DNA of 46,469 nucleotides from Cryobacterium sp. (GTDB lineage: Bacteria; Actinomycetota; Actinomycetes; Actinomycetales; Microbacteriaceae): assembly GCA_019639015.1 (NCBI GenBank), contig JAHBSS010000009.1:1-46469 (forward strand), given 5' to 3'. Below the pieces are notes generated by a model. The model did not search any database and was not told the DNA's origin. It worked only from the letters and a program-made list of their open reading frames with translations. Both the position numbers and the translations under genes were made by a program. How positions within the stretch are numbered: the stretch's first letter is position 1; the number at the start of each line of letters is the position of its first letter. Below are positions 27,323-34,142 of this stretch, piece by piece.

Positions 27323-28183
27323 TTGCAGCGAAGAATCGGTACCAGAACCTTCGACTTTGCTCGAGAAGTCGCAGTCATGGCGGTAATCAACCGGACACCG
27401 GATTCATTTTTCGACAAAGGCGCAACATTTGCGCTGGACAAAGCCGTTCAAGCAGCACTGAAGGCCGCCCAAGATGGCGCCGACTGGGTTGACATTGGCG
27501 GAGTACCATTTGGTCGCGGACCGGTGGTCACTGAGCAAGAAGAACTGGATCGCGTGGTTCCTGTCGTTGCGGCGATCGCAGCGGAATCCGATGTTGTGAT
27601 TTCGGTCGACACGTTTAACGCGAACGTTGCCGAAGCTGCGATCGCGGCTGGAGCGAGCGTGATCAACGACACTAGCGGGCTATTTGATCCGCAAATGGCT
27701 TCCAAAGTTGCCAAGACCGAAGCGACTTTGGTGCTCACTCACAGCATGTCACCGCCCCGGGCTGAACCACCAAAACCCGAGTACACGGATGTTGTAAGAG
27801 AAGTTATCCAGTTCTTGCGGGATCGAATCACGCGAGCGCACGCGGCAGGGATACCAGATGATCGCATAATTGTTGATCCGGGTCACGACCTAAACAAGAA
27901 CACCTTCCATTCGTTGGAACTCACGAGACGACTTGGCGAAGTTGTTGCTCTCGGGTACCCAACATTGGCTGCGGTTTCAAATAAAGACTTCATCGGCGAG
28001 ACCATCGACCGCAAGCAGGGTGAGCGCTTGGAGGGTTCCCTCGCGGCGGCGGTGTTTTGCATCTTGGAAGGTGCGCGGATCGTGAGAATGCACGATGTGC
28101 CGGCAACGGTCGCAGCAGTTCACATGGTCGAGGCAATCTACGGTTGGCGCAAACCCGCCTGGACGATTCACAATATGGGATGA
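27323..28183 (+). CDS. folP2: FolP2-type dihydropteroate synthase paralogue
   Basis: 286 residues, TIM-barrel DHPS family. MAVINRTPDSFFDKG replaces the usual GILNVTPDSFSDGG. The loop that holds the Thr-Arg pair for p-aminobenzoate in true DHPS (DIGGESTRPG) is DIGGVPFGRGP here. VDPGHDLNKNTFH and AVSNKDFIGETI also follow mycobacterial FolP2 (Rv1207) rather than FolP1, as I recall them. FolP2 has been reported not to act as a DHPS. The pterin pocket looks kept (ISVDTFNANVAEAAI, VINDTSG), so a pterin substrate with a different partner is plausible. TTG 27323 abuts the reductase stop and has GAGGAG upstream. Confidence 0.82.
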   Translation: MQRRIGTRTFDFAREVAVMAVINRTPDSFFDKGATFALDKAVQAALKAAQDGADWVDIGGVPFGRGPVVTEQEELDRVVPVVAAIAAESDVVISVDTFNANVAEAAIAAGASVINDTSGLFDPQMASKVAKTEATLVLTHSMSPPRAEPPKPEYTDVVREVIQFLRDRITRAHAAGIPDDRIIVDPGHDLNKNTFHSLELTRRLGEVVALGYPTLAAVSNKDFIGETIDRKQGERLEGSLAAAVFCILEGARIVRMHDVPATVAAVHMVEAIYGWRKPAWTIHNMG

Positions 28184-28914
28184 GCAGCGAACTTCGACAG
28201 GTTTGGCCGGTATTCTCAGAGCCTCTAAGCGATGAGCAAATTGTCTCGGCTTTGGTGGTGTCATCACCGAACCTGCGAGTGAATTTCGTGTCAAGCCTCA
28301 ATGGTGCAACTACTCATGAGGGTCGTTCCGGAGGACTTTCGGGCGATGCCGATAAGCGACATTTTGAACTTCTTCGGCGAGTTTGCGACGTAGTACTCGT
28401 AGGCGCAGGAACGGTGCGCGATGAAGGCTACAGTGCGATGAGAGTCAGTGAGGAATCAACTCACTGGCGAATTTCGAACGGGCTGGCACCTCATCCGGTG
28501 TTCGCGATTGTCAGTCGCAGTCTGCAACTGGATCCAAGATCACCTATCTTCGCCGACGCGCCAACTAGACCAATAATTGTCACAACCGAGGTGGCTCCAC
28601 CGGATCGAATCGCAACGTTGTCAGAAGTTGCCGATGTGTTGATAGCGGGAACCCGCACTCTCGACTGTTCCAAGATGCGTACCGAACTGCACGCGCGGAA
28701 ACTTAACAACATCCTGTGCGAAGGCGGCCCCAGTTTGTTCGGTGCGATGTTGCAAGCCGAAGTTGTTGATGAACTGTTCCTAACAGTTTCTTCGGTGCTC
28801 GAAGGCGGTCGCGAGTTCAGGTTGGTTGGCGGACTGCTTTCTGAACCGGTAAAACTTCGGCTCGCTTCGGTGTTGGTCGCGCAAGAGGGACTGTTACTCA
28901 GGTATCAGCGTTGA
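28180..28914 (+). CDS. RibD C-domain reductase, Rv2671-like (DHFR-like fold)
   Basis: 244 residues from ATG 28180, overlapping the folP2 stop as ATGA. NFVSSLNGATTHEGRSGG and VLVGAGTVRDEGYSAM are the substrate and NADPH sites of the family, and LNNILCEGGPSLFGAMLQ is the C-terminal block. The related Rv2671 of M. tuberculosis has been reported to have dihydrofolate reductase activity; RibD itself reduces a pyrimidine in riboflavin synthesis. Position after folE and folP2 favours a pterin reductase. No deaminase domain is fused. Confidence 0.82.
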   Translation: MSSELRQVWPVFSEPLSDEQIVSALVVSSPNLRVNFVSSLNGATTHEGRSGGLSGDADKRHFELLRRVCDVVLVGAGTVRDEGYSAMRVSEESTHWRISNGLAPHPVFAIVSRSLQLDPRSPIFADAPTRPIIVTTEVAPPDRIATLSEVADVLIAGTRTLDCSKMRTELHARKLNNILCEGGPSLFGAMLQAEVVDELFLTVSSVLEGGREFRLVGGLLSEPVKLRLASVLVAQEGLLLRYQR

Positions 28915-28923
28915 ACTACTAGC

Positions 28924-28957
28924 GCTGAGGTGTCAACGCCGAGGTGTCAACGCCGAG
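28924..28957. repeat. 14-bp tandem repeat
   Basis: GCTGAGGTGTCAAC (28924-28937) is repeated as GCCGAGGTGTCAAC (28938-28951) and begins again as GCCGAG. The array spans the gap after the reductase gene and the end of the convergent membrane-protein gene. Confidence 0.75.
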
Positions 28958-29237
28958 CGGACTTTGCCGCTTTCGATCGCCGAACCGAGTTAGTTACCAG
29001 GAGCAACACAAGTAGCAAGAAAGCGACGGGTAGTCCCCAATATTGCAGCGTGAACACGGCTGGCCAAATACCGCGATTGAAGTCACCGCTTTTTGCTACA
29101 CCGGTCGCGGTTGCGATAATTACTGAGAAGAAGCAAATAATCGTGACCGCCACAATTGCCAAAATTGAAACGGAAAGAATCTTCTCCAACCGGGTTGCTT
29201 TGGGAGTATCTGGCTCGATCGCGGGTGTTTTGCTCAC
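28947..29237 (-). CDS. Two-helix membrane protein, function unknown
   Basis: 96 residues from GTG 29237 (MSKTPAIEPDTPKATRLEK). Two membrane helices: ILSVSILAIVAVTIICFFSVIIA split over about 22-44 and LPVAFLLLVLLLVTNSV near the end, with a basic tail RRSKAAKSARR. TATTCT lies 7 nt upstream of GTG with no ribosome site, so it looks leaderless. It is divergent from the cold-shock gene. No family is recognised. Confidence 0.65.
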   Translation of the reverse strand: MSKTPAIEPDTPKATRLEKILSVSILAIVAVTIICFFSVIIATATGVAKSGDFNRGIWPAVFTLQYWGLPVAFLLLVLLLVTNSVRRSKAAKSARR

Positions 29238-29322
29238 GAACTCTAGAATACGCGGAGCAATTTGCCCGTAGGCTTGGGGTTGCAAGTTTCGCTATCCAAA
29301 GAAGCCAAGAAAGAAGGGTGAC

Positions 29323-29700
29323 ATGCCTACCGGCAAGGTCAAGTTTTACGACGAGGAGAAGGGCTTTGGTTTCATCCACTCGGATGATGGCCAAGAAGTC
29401 TTCCTGCACGCCTCCGCCGTGCCTGCCGGCGTCACAATCAAGAGCGGAATGAAGCTGGAGTTCGGAATTGCAGACGGCAAGAAGGGTGCTCAAGCTCTTT
29501 CCGTCCGGGTGATCGAGACGCCAAGCCTCGCCAAACTAACGCGTAAACCAGCGGATGACATGGCCATCATTGTTGAGGATTTGGTGAAGCTGCTAGATGG
29601 AATCGGTTCGAACTTGAAGCGTGGACGTTACCCAGAATCTAGCCATTCTCGAAAGATCGCGGCAATGCTGCGGAAGGTCGCTGACGAGCTGGATGTCTGA
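29323..29700 (+). CDS. Cold-shock domain protein with C-terminal helical extension
   Basis: 125 residues. Residues 1-65 form the cold-shock OB fold with both RNA-binding motifs, KGFGFIH and EVFLHAS. The C-terminal 55 residues (IIVEDLVKLLDGIGSNLKRG and SRKIAAMLRKVADELDV) are helical and typical of the longer actinobacterial CspB-like proteins. It binds single-stranded nucleic acids in the cytoplasm. The stop overlaps the start of the DUF3027 gene by 8 nt. Confidence 0.9.
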   Translation: MPTGKVKFYDEEKGFGFIHSDDGQEVFLHASAVPAGVTIKSGMKLEFGIADGKKGAQALSVRVIETPSLAKLTRKPADDMAIIVEDLVKLLDGIGSNLKRGRYPESSHSRKIAAMLRKVADELDV

Positions 29701-30328
29701 GCGGTTGATTCCATCCAACTCGGATTTGGAGATTGCTAGGGATGCTCTTCTAGAAATCACAAACGCCGCTGATATTGGTGGACCAATTGACGCGACTTCC
29801 GATGTCGAAGGTGTCGTAACCATCTACTTCGAGTGCTTGCTTGCCGGTTACCCTGGCTGGCGCTGGACGGTAAATGTGGTGCATCTTGACGGAGAATCCT
29901 CGGTACTTGAGGCCACTTTGACCCCTGGAGAGGGTGCGCTACTCTCACCAGATTGGGTGCCGTGGTCTGATCGTCTCGCCGAATATGAAGCGGCTCAAGC
30001 GTTACTGATCGAGGATGACGACGAGACCGACGACACCGACGATGACGACTCGGACGATGACGACTCTGACGATGACGACTCCGCGGATGAGGATAGCGAC
30101 GATTCGGATGCAGACGACGCGTTTGACGGGATTGACATCGACGATCTGAACGATTCCGAGGATTCAAGTCAGGGTCGGAACGTTACCGAATCAGTATTGC
30201 CGCTTGTGAGTGAAAACAAGTCCGATGAATCCGAGAGCGAGACCGACGACACAAGTCCAAAGCCACCACTGAAGGTGCGATTCAAGAAGTGGCGAAAGGA
30301 AAAGAAGAAGGCAGACAAGGGCAAGTAG
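29693..30328 (+). CDS. DUF3027 protein with an acidic Asp/Ser repeat tail
   Basis: 211 residues from ATG 29693, which lies within the end of the cold-shock gene. The folded part (about 1-105: LEIARDALLEITNAADIGGP, YPGWRWTVNVVHLDG, LSPDWVPWSDRLAEYEA) is the actinobacterial DUF3027 domain. Residues about 107-155 are nearly all Asp, Ser and Glu, encoded by a 15-bp repeat, followed by a short basic end (KVRFKKWRKEKKK). The last 138 bp overlap the 3' end of the DUF2530 gene on the other strand. The order DUF2530, DUF3027, serC matches Rv0882-Rv0883c-Rv0884c as I recall it. Confidence 0.85.
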   Translation: MSERLIPSNSDLEIARDALLEITNAADIGGPIDATSDVEGVVTIYFECLLAGYPGWRWTVNVVHLDGESSVLEATLTPGEGALLSPDWVPWSDRLAEYEAAQALLIEDDDETDDTDDDDSDDDDSDDDDSADEDSDDSDADDAFDGIDIDDLNDSEDSSQGRNVTESVLPLVSENKSDESESETDDTSPKPPLKVRFKKWRKEKKKADKGK

Positions 30329-30424
30329 CCACAGAACCAAACCGACAAGCATTGCCTTGCGGTCATCCGTCTTTACCGGTTCCGGATCTGGGCGGCGTTC
30401 CGAGTCTTTGAGCCACAATCTCAC
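30191..30424 (-). CDS. DUF2530 membrane protein, antisense-overlapping the DUF3027 gene
   Basis: 77 residues. DPEPVKTDDRKAMLVGLVLW and WWLWTCVVGLALGFIGLVF are the two conserved blocks of DUF2530, each a membrane helix. Starts are possible at GTG 30430 and 30424; TATTCT at 30436-30431 sits 6 nt before 30424 and no ribosome site is seen, favouring a leaderless start there. The final 46 codons, including the conserved second helix, lie opposite the DUF3027 coding end. Confidence 0.78.
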   Translation of the reverse strand: MRLWLKDSERRPDPEPVKTDDRKAMLVGLVLWLLALVCLLLFLSPLLESHLQWWLWTCVVGLALGFIGLVFTHKRQY

Positions 30425-30553
30425 AACCACAGAATACTTGGCTCTAGGTGTGGTGTTCTCGCAATTTCTTATGTAATGTACTCGCAAGGCAGTCCCCCGT
30501 AATTCCTGCCGCTAACTAGAAGTTGGATCAGCGCAATTGTTTAGGAGGACGCC

Positions 30554-30829
30554 ATGGTAAGCAAACACGATATCTTGCTCGTGATTATTTCGGTATTGAC
30601 GACCGGTGCGGTTTGCACGGGGGTGAACGTAATGATCCCAGGTCCAGCAGGTCCAGCGGGCCCGGCAGGTCCCGTTGGAATTCAAGGAGAGCCGGGTCCG
30701 GCAGGTCCTGCTGGACCAGCAGGTCCGGAAGGCCCTCAAGGGCCAGCAGGTCCGGAAGGCCCAAGGGGTCCCGCAGGTCCACAAGGCCCTCAGGGTCCAG
30801 CTGGACCGCCTTACAGCGAAACGAAGTAG
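30554..30829 (+). CDS. Small collagen-like protein with N-terminal membrane anchor
   Basis: 91 residues from ATG 30554, with AGGAGG 6-7 nt upstream. The N-terminus ([21 protein letters not shown]) is a signal anchor; Cys21 is not in a standard lipobox. Residues 30-86 are 19 uninterrupted Gly-X-Y triplets, mostly GPA, GPE and GPQ, which should form a collagen triple helix outside the membrane, ending PPYSETK. It lies between DUF2530 and serC, a place where other actinobacteria have no such gene as far as I recall. A structural or adhesive surface role is inference. Confidence 0.82.
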   Translation: MVSKHDILLVIISVLTTGAVCTGVNVMIPGPAGPAGPAGPVGIQGEPGPAGPAGPAGPEGPQGPAGPEGPRGPAGPQGPQGPAGPPYSETK

Positions 30830-30842
30830 TGCTTCTAACTGC

Positions 30843-31958
<1,116 letters not shown>

Positions 31959-32003
31959 CTAGAGGCGGGTGGGTGTGCCGATTTCTTAGTGACTCTTGGG
32001 AGG

Positions 32004-32022
32004 TACGGTTAGGCTTGCCTGA
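32004..32022. promoter_or_regulatory. Degenerate IdeR box upstream of ideR
   Basis: TACGGTTAGGCTTGCCTGA matches the 19-bp iron-box consensus at about 15 positions. It lies 48 bp before the ideR start in the serC-ideR gap, compatible with iron-dependent autoregulation. Confidence 0.5.
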
Positions 32023-32070
32023 GAAGTCTTGACTCGCAGTTCACTAGTCATCAATCGAAGGGAGGCTCGG

Positions 32071-32778
32071 ATGGCGGATCTGATCGACACCACCGAGATG
32101 TACCTTAGAACGATTTATGAACTTGAGGAAGAAAACATCATTCCGTTGCGCGCGAGGATCTCGGAGCGCCTCGGACATTCCGGACCCACTGTTTCGCAAA
32201 CGGTTGGCCGGATGGAACGCGACGGACTAGTAGTAGTTGAGGATGACCGACATCTACGTTTGACTGACGCCGGTCGCGAGCGAGCCGTGAATGTAATGCG
32301 CAAGCACCGACTCGCTGAGCGATTACTTTCGGATGTCATTGGACTCGACTGGGTACTCGTACACGATGAAGCATGCCGCTGGGAGCATGTAATGAGTGAG
32401 CAAGTCGAGCGGCGACTTTTTGAGTTGCTTGAGCATCCGACTCACTCGCCATACGGGAACCCGATTCCGGGCCTAGGCGACTTGGGAGATCGGACGGCAC
32501 CCAGCGCTTTTACCGACGGAGTTGTCAATCTTGTGAAGCTTGTTAGAGGAGCGGTCGGTCCGTTGGAGGCAGTCGTTCGCAGGCTCGGTGAACCGGTGCA
32601 ATACGAGCCGGATTTGCTTGAGCAACTACACGATGCTGGGCTAGTTCCAGGAGCGAAAGCGCGTTTCTGGTCAGCCGGCGATTATGTTGTCGGAGTCGCA
32701 GATTCTGGCCTCGAACTCGAACTCCCGACCGAAGTTGCCCAACACATTTACGTTGGCACGTCCCAATTCAGAGACTAA
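32071..32778 (+). CDS. ideR: Iron-dependent repressor IdeR/DtxR
   Basis: Fe(II)-activated repressor of iron uptake. 235 residues from ATG 32071, with GGGAGG upstream. N-terminal HTH: DTTEMYLRTIYELEEENI, GPTVSQTVGRMERDGLV. The metal site is EACRWEHVMS with the Cys, Glu and His of DtxR; the dimerisation domain contains HPTHSPYGNPIPGL. The C-terminal SH3-like domain (about 160-230) is complete. Its boxes at 10921 and 32004 make it the likely regulator of the siderophore reductase and of itself. Confidence 0.94.
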   Translation: MADLIDTTEMYLRTIYELEEENIIPLRARISERLGHSGPTVSQTVGRMERDGLVVVEDDRHLRLTDAGRERAVNVMRKHRLAERLLSDVIGLDWVLVHDEACRWEHVMSEQVERRLFELLEHPTHSPYGNPIPGLGDLGDRTAPSAFTDGVVNLVKLVRGAVGPLEAVVRRLGEPVQYEPDLLEQLHDAGLVPGAKARFWSAGDYVVGVADSGLELELPTEVAQHIYVGTSQFRD

Positions 32779-32866
32779 AAAGTTATGGTGCGCCTCCAGC
32801 GAGAGTGCAGGCCACGGGGTTAGCCTGAATTGTTCTTGCAGTTCAGTTTGAGCTTGGGAGTGTCGA

Positions 32867-32965
32867 ATGACCAAAGGTCGCACCGTCCAAACCGTGGATG
32901 AGCGCGCGCTTTTGTTCGTTCGGCTGAGCAGCGGGTACGCCTGTCGGGTTGCCCGCGTGAACTGA
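32867..32965 (+). CDS. 32-residue ORF ending at a terminator
   Basis: ATG 32867 has GGGAG 6 nt upstream. The product starts MTKGRTVQTVDERALLFVRL and ends CRVARVN; it is basic with no evident domain. The stop codon overlaps the first base of a strong rho-independent hairpin, so the ORF is the only coding content of a short transcript. It may be a small protein or a leader peptide ahead of the HNH gene, which begins 107 nt later. No family is recognised. Confidence 0.45.
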   Translation: MTKGRTVQTVDERALLFVRLSSGYACRVARVN

Positions 32966-32995
32966 GCACTGTCGCAATTCGGCAGTGCTTTTTTT
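32965..32995 (+). terminator. Strong rho-independent terminator
   Basis: Arms AGCACTG (32965-32971) and CAGTGCT (32983-32989) with an 11-nt loop, followed by a run of seven T through 32995. It lies between the 32-residue ORF and the HNH gene. Confidence 0.88.
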
Positions 32996-33072
32996 CGCTC
33001 ACCAAACCACCTGAATCGCGAGAGCACCGAATTCCTGGAAGCCGTCCAGGACCCTTCGAAAGGACTTGCAAA

Positions 33073-33573
33073 ATGCGTACTTTGGTTCTCAACGCAGGCT
33101 TCGAGCCGCTAGCCGTCGTGTCCTTCAAACGCGCGATGGTACTCGTGTTGAATGCGAAAGCGACCGTTGTCGCCGCCGACTACGAACATCCGGTTCACAC
33201 CACGATTGGTGACTTGGATCGCCCGACCGTGATTTTGCTTACAAGGTATGTGCGAATCCCGACCGGCCGAGCCGTGCCCGTGACGAGGCGCGGAGTGCTT
33301 CGCCGTGACGGACACCGTTGCGGGTACTGCGGCAAGGCGGCCACGACTATCGACCACGTGCTCCCGCGCTCGCGAGGCGGCAAAGACACTTGGGAGAACC
33401 TCGTCGCCTGCTGCCTGCGCTGCAACAACGAAAAAAGCGACCGCACGCCCAGCGAAATGCGCTGGCACCTCCGCGTGCGCCCGCAAGCCCCCCACGGCAC
33501 CTCCTGGCTAGTCCGCGGCATCGAGCGCCCCCAGCCCGATTGGGACGAGTATTTGGCGCCGGTTGCGGCTTAA
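33073..33573 (+). CDS. HNH endonuclease domain protein
   Basis: 166 residues; a widely conserved actinobacterial HNH protein. The zinc knuckles are CGYC (Cys83, Cys86) and CLRC (Cys114, Cys117); the catalytic core is TTIDHVLPRSRGGKDTWENL with His95 and Asn109. The N-terminal 70 residues (MRTLVLNAGFEPLAVVSFKR) are the usual partner region. Its cellular role is unknown; it need not be part of the nearby defence island. GC content rises sharply in the last 200 bp. Confidence 0.88.
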   Translation: MRTLVLNAGFEPLAVVSFKRAMVLVLNAKATVVAADYEHPVHTTIGDLDRPTVILLTRYVRIPTGRAVPVTRRGVLRRDGHRCGYCGKAATTIDHVLPRSRGGKDTWENLVACCLRCNNEKSDRTPSEMRWHLRVRPQAPHGTSWLVRGIERPQPDWDEYLAPVAA

Positions 33574-33857
33574 GCGCCGTATTCGAGAATTTATCGCCAG
33601 GCGAGAGCGGGCGAAGATAGTTGGCATCTTCAATACCATCGAGTGGGATGATTCTTTCGACGTCAAAGCCGATCGGGCTAGCCGAGATCATAAGCACGAA
33701 TCTGTGAATTGACGTTGCACTTTGTCGAGACGGACGTTCGGTTGCTCACTCTCTGGGTATACCTGCTAGGCCAGATAGTTCGCATCTTGAAGATTCGTGG
33801 CACTGTACCTTCTTCATAGACGGCGTCGACCGTCTGTCGACTAAACTCGTTCTGCCG
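33574..33857. other. Gene-free stretch with a near-duplicate 19-mer
   Basis: No convincing gene is seen. AGATAGTTGGCATCTTCAA at 33615-33633 recurs with two changes as AGATAGTTCGCATCTTGAA at 33773-33791. The first copy also forms a small hairpin (GAAGAT/ATCTTC). Reading frames across this stretch are short and look unlike their neighbours. Confidence 0.5.
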
Positions 33858-33929
33858 GCCTCTGTAGCTCAATGGAAGAGCAGTTCCGTCCTAAGGAAAC
33901 GGTTGGGAGTTCGAGTCTCTCCAGGGGCA
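33858..33929 (+). tRNA. tRNA-Arg(CCU)
   Basis: Cloverleaf: acceptor GCCTCTG/CAGGGGC, D stem GCTC/GAGC, anticodon stem GTTCC/GGAAA with loop GTCCTAA (anticodon CCT, reading AGG), T stem GGGAG/CTCTC with loop TTCGAGT, discriminator A. CCA is not encoded. The anticodon stem has a G-A mismatch at its base (27-43). It stands at the left border of the restriction island, a common integration position. Confidence 0.92.
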
Positions 33930-33952
33930 CTTTTGTGGTGAGTCGGGACATA

Positions 33953-34026
33953 GGCGACAGATGAGTCGAGTCATGCGCGTCATTTTGGTTCGTTGTTTGG
34001 GTCGATTTGTGCTGGGTTCTGTCGCC
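33953..34026. repeat. 9-bp inverted repeat between tRNA-Arg and hsdM
   Basis: GGCGACAGA (33953-33961) and TCTGTCGCC (34018-34026) are perfect inverted copies 56 nt apart. No transposase gene lies between or beside them. They may be remains of an insertion-sequence end or a structured leader. The rest of the 213-nt gap before hsdM shows no gene. Confidence 0.4.
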
Positions 34027-34142
34027 CCGCGAACTCTAATTTCTGAGGTTTGCGCGGTTTTGTCGACGATCGCTACTAGATTGGTGGAACCATAATCGAA
34101 GGCTTTCAAATGATTTTTGCGTCAGTCGAGGAGCTTTGAGGG

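Noticed and set aside
30585-30784. Leu/Pro/Asp-rich and Arg-rich frames opposite the collagen-like gene
   Set aside because: They are frame shadows of the Gly-X-Y codon repeat.
33891-34109. Minus-strand ORF of 72 codons across tRNA-Arg
   Set aside because: Its end (WRDSNSQPF) is the familiar false translation of a tRNA gene; no real homologue is expected.
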